A stretch of 45,250 nt of DNA, taken from positions 1 to 45,250 of the forward strand of contig JAUWBI010000019.1 of the NCBI GenBank assembly GCA_030601745.1. The letters are read 5' to 3'. The notes below the pieces were generated by a model, which had not been told where the DNA came from, ran no database searches, and worked only from the letters and a program-made list of their open reading frames with translations. The stretch comes from Phycisphaerae bacterium. Lineage in GTDB: Bacteria; Planctomycetota; Phycisphaerae; Sedimentisphaerales; Anaerobacaceae. Numbering within the stretch: position 1 is the first letter of the stretch; every line of letters begins with the position of its first letter. This document shows, in pieces, positions 25,636-33,651 of the stretch. The position numbers and the translations under genes are program-made.

Positions 25636-25813
25636 AGAGCTTATCCGAATAACCGGGTCGTTATGAGGCCGAGCGAAAAGTTCGAGGCCAAGGCGGCAGG
25701 CCAAAAATGCTCGGAGGCGTGGTTTTCTCCACGTTGAGAACGTTTTTGGCCGACAACGCAGGCATCGGGCTTTACAGCCGGCCGCAATAGAGCGGGTTAT
25801 TCGGATAGGCTCT
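25636..25813. mobile_element. 178-bp MITE-like palindromic element
   Basis: The ends agagcttatccgaataacc (25636-25654) and ggttattcggataggctct (25795-25813) form a 19-bp inverted repeat with one mismatch. Inside, ggccaaaaa (25699-25707) and tttttggcc (25743-25751) with a cgtgg/ccacg centre form a second nested hairpin. There is no ORF. It looks like a non-autonomous miniature transposable element or large REP-type palindrome. Confidence 0.65.
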
Positions 25814-25836
25814 AAGGCCTTTTCCGTCCGTCATAA

Positions 25837-26088
25837 TACACGAATCAGCAGCTCAAGTCCAACCCATCTTGTAAAGATTTTGTCCACTGCCACCGCGTTT
25901 TAGTTCGCGAGCGTTTTCGCCGGCGATTCGAGGCGACCGCCAACAAGTACCGGGCGAAACTGATCGAGGCTTACGGCGAAAAGAAGGGGAAAAAGGTGCG
26001 CTATGCCGAGGCGTTCGAGGTCTGCGAATACGGCCGTCGGCCATCAGCCGCTGGACTAAAAAAGCTCTTTCCATTCTTCGAACGTTAA
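25837..26088 (+). pseudogene. C-terminal remnant of an unidentified gene
   Basis: This open frame of 83 codons ends with TAA (26086-26088) and has no credible start codon. Its translation is protein-like and strongly basic (DFVHCHRVLVRERFRRRFEA..., later KKGKKVRYAEAFEVCEYGRR) and ends LFPFFER. I cannot name the family. It lies between the palindromic element and repeat-rich sequence, so I take it for the tail of a gene lost by rearrangement. Confidence 0.4.
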
Positions 26089-26406
26089 AGTCTGAATTCG
26101 GCAAGGGCAACTGCATCTGAGCCCGTAGTAGTCTGTCAAAATTGATTTGATAGCTTGGAAGGGTGGCAGCCTCAAGCGCAGCTTGGGGATGGCTTCTCCT
26201 ACACAGCCTCATCTCAGCAGAGCAGCGTTGCCCAGGGCGAGTTATAAGGCCTGTCCTGAATTAGCCGAAGCCCTGCCTGCCCTTCGTAGCTTTAGCGAAG
26301 GGGGGAGCGCAGCCGAAGGGGAAAGCCGAATGGGCAGGAATCCAAAATAAAATGTTATTGCGAGGCCTGCCTTTTAGGCCGAAGCAATCTCAATACTGTT
26401 TAGAAA
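26089..26406. repeat. Mosaic of dispersed repeats
   Basis: About 320 bp made of short repeat-like pieces: a stretch ggcctgtcctgaattagccgaag (26246-26268) with ccttcgtagctttagcgaag, a GCAGGAATCC end like the hairpin repeats, and a palindrome attgcgaggcct...aggccgaagcaat (about 26355-26390) of the type that gives spurious ATTGC...GAAGCAAT peptides. No gene was supported. It precedes the insertion sequence. Confidence 0.5.
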
Positions 26407-26549
26407 ATATGGAACGACCGGCCCCGTGATTGTAAACGTCGTCATAAGCCGATAAAAGACTTATGCGACAAGGTGGCGCGTTGCCACCGTTGATCGCGGA
26501 TTATTAACCTTGCGGTAACAGAGCCGCATACAATGTAAAGGAGCCGATC

Positions 26550-27710
26550 ATGACTAATTATACCACACATGTAGCAATGGACACACACAAAAAACAGCAC
26601 AAAGTCGCATTATACTATCCTGGCGATGAGCAGATTGTCGAGTTCACCATCAAAAACACCGTCCGTGACATCAGGAAGATGGTAAACAAGATCAAAAAGA
26701 AGGCACCAGCAGATGTTGCATTCTGCTATGAGGCGGGTGTTTGTGGTTTCACTCTCAAACGCAGGATAGAAGCTTTGGATTGTAAATGTGCGGTCATCGC
26801 ACCATCCCGCACCAAAATGGACTTTGTCGTGAGATGTTTTCGTTCGATGGGAGAGAGGGCTTTATAACGCTACATTTTGGTGCGGGATGCAAAGAAATTA
26901 CTTGCAATGTTCAAGGCAGGGCTGCTCACAGAGGTATATGCCCCAGACCAGAAACAGGAGGCAGCCCGCGAGCTGACACGATGCAGGCAAACAGCACAGG
27001 AAAACCTAAAAAGGATACGCCATCAACTGCTCAAATTTCTTACCCGTCACGGCTATGTCTATGCAGATGGTAAACACTGGACACAAAGACATCTTCGCTG
27101 GCTGTGCAGCCTCGAATTTGATGAACAGCCGCTGCTGCGGGATGTGTTTGACAACTATTTCACCCAGATGCAGCATTGTATACAGCGTCTGGCTTCTCTT
27201 GACAAGGAAGTAGAGAAGCTGGCGGAAAGCGAAACCTATAAAGAGGTAGTCGGACTTTTGCGTTGCTTCCATGGAATAGATACGCTGACAGCTATAACTA
27301 TAATCACCGAAATATTTGACTTTGGTCGTTTTTCCAGTCCTGGTGAGCTTATGAGTTATCTTGGTCTTACATGCTCTGAGTCGTCCACCGGCGAAAAAGA
27401 GCACAAAGGCTCAATAACCAAAGCAGGTAATAAACGCGTCCGGCGTCTGCTGATAGAAACGGCCTGGCATTATCGGCATCCATACATTTCAAGAAGCAAG
27501 GCCTTGAGACAACGAAGAAAGGACCAGCCGCAATGGGTAATAGACATTGCTGACAGGGCTGGACAACGGCTTCGAAAACGTTACTGGTATCTTGTTAATC
27601 GCGGCAAGATGCCATGCAAAGCCACAGTAGCTGTAGCCAGGGAATTAGCAGGATTTATATGGTCGGTATTCAAAGAATATCAAGCAAGAAACCAGGAAAA
27701 GGCGGCGTGA
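26550..27710 (+). pseudogene. IS110-family transposase with in-frame stop
   Basis: One reading frame gives an N-terminal RuvC-like DEDD part (Asp11 in AMDTHKK, Glu61 in CYEAG) and, past a TAA at 26865-26867, the rest: DAKKLLAMFKAGLLTEVYAP, a long helical region and the C-terminal Tnp domain with GLTCSESSTG-x-KEHKGSITKAGN (serine-bearing motif) and RRLLIETAW. Both halves are in the same frame. The usual K-T-D-x-x-D-A motif is not recognisable just before DAKKL; the stretch around the TAA is scrambled and contains one arm of a perfect 17-bp inverted repeat. AAGGAG lies before the ATG. Confidence 0.85.
26803..26889. repeat. Perfect 17-bp inverted repeat inside the transposase
   Basis: catcccgcaccaaaatg (26803-26819) and its exact reverse complement (26873-26889) flank 53 bp that hold the premature TAA. 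The right arm overlaps the codons where the third acidic motif of the transposase should be. Confidence 0.85.
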
Positions 27711-28036
27711 TGGATTACGATTTTATTTTCTTTCATCAGGCCTCCTCCGAAGATTTTTGATATTTGAAAATTGGATATAAGGATGATACTGACAGGTGCA
27801 GGCACGATAGGAGTAATATGCGGCGGGGCTATGTGATAGGTCTTGCCTATGGCGGACTGAACTCACGATTTTAGAAGGCAAAAGGCTCCTGACGAAGAAT
27901 ATCAATGTCGGCTCTGTCCCTAAGGGATAATCCACGAATATCAGACTGATTCATCGTCGAAGCAGCCTGCACCTTGAAGTGTCATTAAATAAGATGTAGA
28001 AAAGAATAAAACAACTGAACATTATGGCTTGACAAA
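27711..28036 (+). ncRNA. Candidate bridge RNA (seekRNA) region of the IS
   Basis: The non-coding 3' side of the element has structure: aggtgcaggc (27794-27803) pairs perfectly with gcctgcacct (27965-27974), closing ~160 nt that contains small hairpins such as ataggtcttgcctat and tccctaaggga. IS1111-group elements encode their guide RNA between the transposase and the right end, so this is the expected place. Structure only; no expression evidence, and exact ends are unknown. Confidence 0.4.
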
Positions 28037-28170
28037 GGTCGTTCCATATCAGATTCAGCAATTCAACCGACACCCTGGCCGTCCGGATAATCCCGATTTA
28101 TCGGTACTTTCGGGCCTGTAGAGGCCTTTGAACTCCAAGCAGTTGTGCCCTGCCGGGTCCACAAAACAAA

Positions 28171-28205
28171 CGGGGCCTATACCGAATCATTCGATATAGG
28201 CCCCG
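28171..28205 (-). terminator. Terminator downstream of the beta-helix protein
   Basis: cggggcctata and tataggccccg form a strong stem. Read on the minus strand it is followed by TTTGTTTTG, a moderate U-rich tract, and it lies about 160 bp beyond the stop codon at 28368. Confidence 0.65.
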
Positions 28206-28278
28206 AAATAATTTGAAACAGCAACTCTAAGTCTTTGGCCTTGCGACTACGCTCTATGGCTCCGGCCACATTACCTCA

Positions 28279-28365
28279 TCAAGCCAACTTCTCTGCCAGC
28301 AGAGCATAGTCCTTCAGTTCCACCGTGCCGTCTTGATTCAGGTCTTCCTCAATCCAGAACGGCGA
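28279..28365 (-). pseudogene. Orphan dockerin-like tail in another frame
   Basis: Just past the stop of the beta-helix gene, another frame encodes 28 residues: SPFWIEEDLNQDGTVELK then DYALLAEKLA and a stop. DLNQDGTVELKDYALLAEKL is a dockerin type I/EF-hand-like repeat (D-x-N-x-D-G calcium loop followed by a helix), as found at the C-terminus of many planctomycete secreted proteins. It has no start codon and is shifted one frame against the upstream gene, so it is probably the original C-terminus cut off by a frameshift. Confidence 0.6.
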
Positions 28366-28367
28366 TG

Positions 28368-31300
28368 TTACTTACTCGCAAGCTCAAGAACTTCAGCCTC
28401 AGACAAAGCCCGGTTGTATATCGCGACCTCGTCGATTGCGCCAATCCAGTCACAGCCCCACCCGTCCGAGCCGATGAGGACAGGTGCCTCGCCCTGGGCA
28501 ATTTCGCCCATTGGGGTCGAATCGGTTTCTACTCCATCTAGGTAGCATTTCAGCGTCGCGCCGTCATGCGAGCACGCGATATGGCACCACTCGTTGCGCT
28601 CCAGATTCCTGCCGACATAGGCCCAGGCCCTGGGCGACGTATTGAACGTAAACGCCATGTAGGGCTGAGGGCTGCCCCAGCCGTATCGAACCTGCCAGTT
28701 CCAGGGACTTATCCCGCTCATCGCCTTGGCCATCGGTGCCGTCTCTGTGCCCTGTCCTTCCGGATCGTCGGCGCCGGGTTTTATCCAGAGGGCAATGGAG
28801 ATCGGACCAGGGATGTCCAGGCTGGCGTCATTGCCACAATTGATGTAGTCCCCGCCGCCACCGGGGGCGCCCAAGCCATGGAACTCCATCGCCATGCCGT
28901 AGCCGGCCGGTCCATCGACGAAGGTCGGAGCACCAACTATAGTACCATCGTTACCATTCCCGGAACCATCCAGCACATCGTTCTCAAGTGCATAGTAGGC
29001 AACCAGATTTGGGTCCATGGTCGTAAAGCTCCAAATATCGCCGATGTGCGTCGTACCATCGGCCTCGACAGCATTGAGCTGCCAGTAGTAAGTGGTGTTT
29101 GGTTGAAGGCCACCAATGACTCCGGGGTCAAATGTGACCTCTGGCGTGTTGCCTATGAACGGCGGTGGACTGCTGATGCCGATGTATCCATCGTGCGAAA
29201 CGGCACCGAATCCCGGCCACCAACTAAGAATCGCATCTAACGCCACATCTTCGGCGCCATTAGCGGGGTTGGGACCTGAGGCAGCTTTAGTGACCAGCGC
29301 CGTATAGGCACCGTCGGTGACGATGCTATAGGCGCCCTCGGCAACAATCGTGCCATCGGTGATGAGTTGCTGCATGCCGGCTTCGTCAAGGCTGGCACTG
29401 CCGATCCGGAACTCGCCGCCTTTGTAAATGATCTGAGTGTCGGTAATCTTGATGCTGCTGAGCTCCTCGGCCTGAAGCAGACCGCCGTTCATGAATATCC
29501 TGACCTGGCCTGTGTCTTCGCCGCCGTCTTTACCCAGTCTGAGCCGGTTGCCGGTGATCATCTCACCACCGTTCATCGTCAGATGTGCGATGCCGTCGAG
29601 GTTATCGCTCAGATTCAAATAGTCAGCGGAGTAGAAGCTTCCGCCGTTCATGATAAATTCAGCCGTTCCGGGATTGTCGTCGTTGAACGTGGTGTAGCCG
29701 TCCACCGTGACCGTGCCGCCATCCATTATCACCTGGCTGTATGCCGGGTCACCTTCGTCGTCGTTCATGTAGAAGTTGGCGGTTGTGTGGATCGTCGGGT
29801 TACCGAGGATGTGCAGGTATCCCGTGAGGCCTCCATTGTTGGCGACGATCAGATCTTGGCAAGTTACCGATGCGTTGCCGCTTATGGTCAGGTAACTCTC
29901 AAATGCTCCAAATTCAACATTGTGGCCGACGTATATATCGTCCACAATGTCGACGGTCGCGTTCTCGCCGATATTGCAGGTGCCGGGGCCGTCCTCGCCG
30001 ATGTTAAGATCGTCGCCGATATTAACCGTAGCGGTTCCGTTTACGTCCAGGATGGCAGATGCGGTATTGGCGTCTGCGAGGTATAGCTCGTCGGGGGCAT
30101 TAAGCGTAGCGTTGCCGGTTACGATCACGTGACCCACTGTACCGGCGTCGTCGGCGATGGTCATATCGTCGCCCACGTTAAAGACCGAGTTGCCGGTTAA
30201 GGTCATGGTACCCACTGAGTTTTCTTTGTCGGGTAAGTAACAATCGTCGCCAAAACTGATGACCGCGTCGCCACCGATAGTGATGGTGCCGATACCTTCA
30301 TCGATCTTAAAATCGTCCACGAGAGTAACCGTCGTGGTTCCGCTTATGTCCAGGTAGCTCACACCAGTGGCAGCGTCGGCAGCGGTTATACCGTCAGCGT
30401 TTATGATCGAGCTGCCGCTGATATTGACGTAGGCCTCACCCTCGTCGAGACGCAAATCGTCCGCGATATCAACAGTGGAATCAACGATGTTCAGCATACC
30501 CCAAGTGTCCGGGTCATCGGCAATTCTAATGTCATTACCGTCACCTATCACGTTCACAATACTTCCGCCCAGGATATCGATCTGACCCCTTCTACCTGGA
30601 TCAGTGCTGGTCGCCAAAGCGCCGGCTACGGTAAGTGAGCTGCCATTGTTCAGCGTAAGCACGCCGGTCGTCGACCCGTCGGCAGCGCCGTCAATGCCCA
30701 GATCACTGCCACGGCTGACCGCATCCCCGTTGAGGATGTCGATCCAGATGGTGTCGCTGTTGACCTGCCTGTTGCCGTACTCTTCGTTGGGCCAGGTCCA
30801 CACCGAATCGGTCACGGTCCAGTTGGCGGGCGTATCCCAGAGGCCGTCAGCCGCGCTGCCGTTCCAAAGGTACACCGGTCCCTGCACAACTTCTAAGTAC
30901 GAAAGTGTTACGTTGTCAAACTCGACTCCGACACTGTCGCCTGCGGGAGGGCTATCCTTATCGAGGGCCAGATTGAGTAGGCGAATCTCCAAGGGCTGTC
31001 CCACAAGGGCTGCATCGGCCGGATCATAGGTGTACTCAACGGTCGAAGTGGCCCACTTGTAGTAGTCCGGCCACAACGTGTCATTATCCTCGGCAATAAC
31101 AACGCCGCCGGCCAAGAGCTGCACGCTATAGCCTGCGTTGTAGTAATAGTACGAGTTTCCCACCTCGACGGTCAGCGTGTAGTCCATGTTGGCCGCGAAC
31201 GTGTCGGTCAAGACCTGCGCCACGCCGCCGGCGTCACCTACAGCGTTCTCGGTATACAGCACATTCTGGCCCTCGGGCGCGACCACCGGCTCGAAGTCTG

Positions 31301-31505
31301 CAGATGTAACGTGCCATATGCCGGGGCCTTCGCCGCCCACCGGGGTCCAGCCCGGAATGTCGAGCCAGGTATAACCATCTTCGGCCAATACGGGATCCTC
31401 GAAGCCCGCATTCAGGACAGTGATGGCCAACTGGTCGGCCGAAGCAGTTCCCGTCACGGCCAACACCAAAACAAACGTCATTACATAAATCAATCTTTTA
31501 GACAT
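28368..31505 (-). CDS. Large secreted beta-helix protein with a C-terminal LamG domain
   Basis: 1045 residues with a signal peptide (first ~23 residues, ending TGTASA). An N-terminal carbohydrate-binding-like beta-sandwich (about 25-205) is followed by ~440 residues of repeated short beta-strand units built on G(D/N)DLxI-type turns (IDIADDLRLDEGEAYVNISG and relatives, about 290-720), typical of a right-handed beta-helix or autotransporter-like stalk, then a fibronectin-like region (about 765-850) and a LamG/concanavalin domain (about 860-1040). Likely function is surface adhesion or polysaccharide binding. The tail stops at SEAEVLELASK, while dockerin-like sequence follows in another frame. 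Confidence 0.85.
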   Translation of the reverse strand: MSKRLIYVMTFVLVLAVTGTASADQLAITVLNAGFEDPVLAEDGYTWLDIPGWTPVGGEGPGIWHVTSADFEPVVAPEGQNVLYTENAVGDAGGVAQVLTDTFAANMDYTLTVEVGNSYYYYNAGYSVQLLAGGVVIAEDNDTLWPDYYKWATSTVEYTYDPADAALVGQPLEIRLLNLALDKDSPPAGDSVGVEFDNVTLSYLEVVQGPVYLWNGSAADGLWDTPANWTVTDSVWTWPNEEYGNRQVNSDTIWIDILNGDAVSRGSDLGIDGAADGSTTGVLTLNNGSSLTVAGALATSTDPGRRGQIDILGGSIVNVIGDGNDIRIADDPDTWGMLNIVDSTVDIADDLRLDEGEAYVNISGSSIINADGITAADAATGVSYLDISGTTTVTLVDDFKIDEGIGTITIGGDAVISFGDDCYLPDKENSVGTMTLTGNSVFNVGDDMTIADDAGTVGHVIVTGNATLNAPDELYLADANTASAILDVNGTATVNIGDDLNIGEDGPGTCNIGENATVDIVDDIYVGHNVEFGAFESYLTISGNASVTCQDLIVANNGGLTGYLHILGNPTIHTTANFYMNDDEGDPAYSQVIMDGGTVTVDGYTTFNDDNPGTAEFIMNGGSFYSADYLNLSDNLDGIAHLTMNGGEMITGNRLRLGKDGGEDTGQVRIFMNGGLLQAEELSSIKITDTQIIYKGGEFRIGSASLDEAGMQQLITDGTIVAEGAYSIVTDGAYTALVTKAASGPNPANGAEDVALDAILSWWPGFGAVSHDGYIGISSPPPFIGNTPEVTFDPGVIGGLQPNTTYYWQLNAVEADGTTHIGDIWSFTTMDPNLVAYYALENDVLDGSGNGNDGTIVGAPTFVDGPAGYGMAMEFHGLGAPGGGGDYINCGNDASLDIPGPISIALWIKPGADDPEGQGTETAPMAKAMSGISPWNWQVRYGWGSPQPYMAFTFNTSPRAWAYVGRNLERNEWCHIACSHDGATLKCYLDGVETDSTPMGEIAQGEAPVLIGSDGWGCDWIGAIDEVAIYNRALSEAEVLELASK

Positions 31506-31896
31506 AATAGTCCTCCTTACAAAAAATCTGAAAAAATCGTGTTTTGGTTACACACCAAAACACCAGTCGTTTGTTACAAACAACTTCAAACAAAACGACC
31601 GATAATAATTGTTCACACTCACTACATTAAACACATCTGCCCAGGATGAGTTTTTACGAATTGATATTACCTCCTTCCTTCCAAGCCCAATATGGGCGGT
31701 TAATCAAAAAGTGAAAATCCGAATTAACCTATAGAAATTTCACTGCTGGAAGACTGAAAAACCACAGATTCCAACAATTTTACTTATACCAGATTAGCTA
31801 CCCTCACGTCAAGAAAAATCTTTAGATTTTATTGTGGCAAATTGTGAAAGATTGTTTGTTTTAGGATGTATTTTATATTAGAATATGTTATCTATT
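31506..31896. other. AT-rich intergenic region between the secreted protein gene and tRNA-Pro
   Basis: About 390 bp. The minus-strand side must hold the promoter of the gene starting at 31505; an RBS-like AGGAGG lies at its start. I found one small gccca/tgggc hairpin near 31686-31698 and the tRNA promoter at 31852-31879. No ORF was supported. Confidence 0.5.
31852..31879 (+). promoter_or_regulatory. Probable promoter of tRNA-Pro
   Basis: TTGTTT (31852-31857), a 16-nt spacer and TATATT (31874-31879), with the tRNA beginning 17 nt farther on. Confidence 0.45.
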
Positions 31897-31970
31897 CGGG
31901 GCGTGGCGCAGTTTGGTAGCGCGCATGACTGGGGGTCATGAGGTCGCTGGTTCAAGTCCAGTCGCCCCGA
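31897..31970 (+). tRNA. tRNA-Pro, anticodon GGG
   Basis: Cloverleaf of 74 nt: acceptor stem CGGGGCG/CGCCCCG with discriminator A, D-arm GCGC...GCGC, anticodon stem CATGA/TCATG with loop CTGGGGG (anticodon GGG, proline), and T-arm GCTGG-TTCAAGT-CCAGT. No CCA is encoded, so it must be added after transcription. Confidence 0.95.
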
Positions 31971-32205
31971 TTATTACATTTTGCTCTATTGCTCATCAGA
32001 CGCACCCCTACATTTGCTTAGAATGGCAAAACTCAATATTGCCAACAAAACTACAGCCGATGTATATTTAACAGCATTCGGCAGCATCCAGCCTGGTCGA
32101 GTGGCTATTTCAATGTCGATGCCGGCGGCAATGTCAATATAGTCAAGCAAGAGACCGGCCACCCAGGACAGTTAAAGAGAAACTGGTAAAGATTCCTGCA
32201 ACTCT

Positions 32206-33651
32206 CTACAAGTAAGCGATGTTTAGGTTCTTTGCTGCGATAGTTTCATTTGGACGACAGACCACTGCGGTTGTTGGAGCAAATTTCAGCTTCTCCGGGT
32301 CAATCTTGGCCTGCTCGGCAATTTCTATCATCGCATCGATAAAAGTATCAAGCGTTTCTTTGCTCTCGGTCTCGGTGGGCTCAATCATCATTGCTTCTTT
32401 GACAATCGTTGGGAAATACACGGTTGGGGGATGAAATCCTTTGTCTATGAGGGCTTTTGCAATATCTATCGCCCGAACCCCATTCTGGGCCATTTGCTCC
32501 GAGGTGCTGAAAACACACTCATGTTTGCACATTCTGTCAAAGGCCAAGTTGTAATGGCCCTTAAGTTTTTCTTTTACGTAATTGGCGTTAAGAACGGCAT
32601 TTTCCGCTACCCGACGGAGCCCTTCTTTGCCAAGCATTAGGATATAAACATACGCCTTCAGCACGACGCCAAAGTTGCCATAGAACGGTGCGACATAGCC
32701 AATAGACTTAGCGCGGTCATATTGAAGCGCATAAGTACCATCGTTCCTTTTTATTACAACCGAGACCGGCAAGAATGACAGCAGATTTTCCTTAACACCC
32801 ACGGGGCCGGCTCCTGGTCCGCCTCCACCATGCGGTGTCGCGAAGGTCTTGTGCAAGTTCAAATGCACAATGTCGAAACCAAAGTCACCCGGCCGAGCCT
32901 TGCCAACTATCGCATTTAAGTTGGCCCCATCATAGTAAGCCAGCCCATCAACGCTATGGATAAGGTCGCAGATTTCCTTCACATGCGGATTGAATAAACC
33001 AAGTGTATTTGGACAGGTCAGCATTAATCCGGCAATCTCATCATTCAGATGTTGCTTAACAGCTTCAATATCCATAACGCCGTTTTCATTGCTGGGTATA
33101 GATATAACGTTGTAGCCGGCTATTGCAGCACTGGCAGGATTAGTCCCGTGAGCGCTGTCGGGAATAAGGACGGTTGTTTTTCTATTGCCTTGCTCCCTAT
33201 GGTAAGCTGCCATAATCATCATACCGGTCAGCTCTCCATGCGCTCCCGCCAGAGGCTGCATTGTAAACCCTGCCATACCGGTTATTTCGCGTAATAGCAG
33301 GTCAGTCTCGTGGAGGACGCGCAATGCGCCCTGTGTGAGCATTCCGCCCATCCTCAGCTGAGGCAGCAGGGGATGCAAGTGGGCAAAGCCGGGGTAGGAA
33401 GCAATATGCTCAGCAGCTTTTGGGTTGTATTTCATCGTGCACGAGCCAAGCGGGTAGAAATTGTTGTCCACGCCGAAGTTTCGACGTGATAATTCGGTAA
33501 AGTGCCTCACTACGTCAAGCTCACTAAGTTCTGGCACTCGTGCAGGTTTTTGTCGCAGCAAATCGCTTCTTATGTTTATCTTTGGCACGTCGCTTAGGCC
33601 TGTTCGAACTGCTCTGCGGCCGGATACGCTCTTTTCGAAGATCAGTTTCAC
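32206..33651 (-). CDS. gcvPB: Glycine dehydrogenase (decarboxylating) subunit 2
   Basis: C-terminal half of the split P-protein of the glycine cleavage system. Its 481 residues carry the PLP lysine, Lys268, in NLHKTFATPHGGGGPGAG, plus NNFYPLGSCTMKYNP and AHGTNPASA. It removes the carboxyl group from glycine and passes aminomethyl to the lipoyl arm of GcvH. It overlaps gcvPA by 4 nt and ends the operon. Confidence 0.96.
   Translation of the reverse strand: MKLIFEKSVSGRRAVRTGLSDVPKINIRSDLLRQKPARVPELSELDVVRHFTELSRRNFGVDNNFYPLGSCTMKYNPKAAEHIASYPGFAHLHPLLPQLRMGGMLTQGALRVLHETDLLLREITGMAGFTMQPLAGAHGELTGMMIMAAYHREQGNRKTTVLIPDSAHGTNPASAAIAGYNVISIPSNENGVMDIEAVKQHLNDEIAGLMLTCPNTLGLFNPHVKEICDLIHSVDGLAYYDGANLNAIVGKARPGDFGFDIVHLNLHKTFATPHGGGGPGAGPVGVKENLLSFLPVSVVIKRNDGTYALQYDRAKSIGYVAPFYGNFGVVLKAYVYILMLGKEGLRRVAENAVLNANYVKEKLKGHYNLAFDRMCKHECVFSTSEQMAQNGVRAIDIAKALIDKGFHPPTVYFPTIVKEAMMIEPTETESKETLDTFIDAMIEIAEQAKIDPEKLKFAPTTAVVCRPNETIAAKNLNIAYL

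Larger units (their letters stand above)
26407..28049 (+). mobile_element. IS110-family insertion sequence, IS1111-like
   Basis: A 13-bp inverted repeat, atatggaacgacc at 26407-26419 and ggtcgttccatat at 28037-28049, brackets an IS110-type transposase frame. Subterminal inverted repeats and a long non-coding 3' side (about 330 bp, against about 130 bp on the 5' side) fit the IS1111 group. True tips may lie a few bases outside the repeats; no target duplication is expected or seen. The transposase is interrupted, so the copy is probably inactive unless read-through occurs. Confidence 0.75.

Noticed and set aside
25853..26212. Minus-strand frame opposite the gene fragment
   Set aside because: Arg/Ser/Pro-rich composition typical of a shadow; the plus-strand fragment looks more protein-like.
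26820..26872. Invertible DNA switch in the transposase
   Set aside because: Flipping the 53-bp segment between the inverted arms places a TAG directly after the left arm, so neither orientation gives an open frame.
28540..31029. Plus-strand frames across the beta-helix gene
   Set aside because: Shadows generated by the repetitive Gly/Asp/Thr codons of the real minus-strand gene.
32023..32186. Short frames after the tRNA (MAKLNIANKTTADVYL and a second overlapping frame ending GQLKRNW)
   Set aside because: Protein-like but short, in two frames, with no ribosome site or recognised family; possibly a decayed gene, not supported enough to list.
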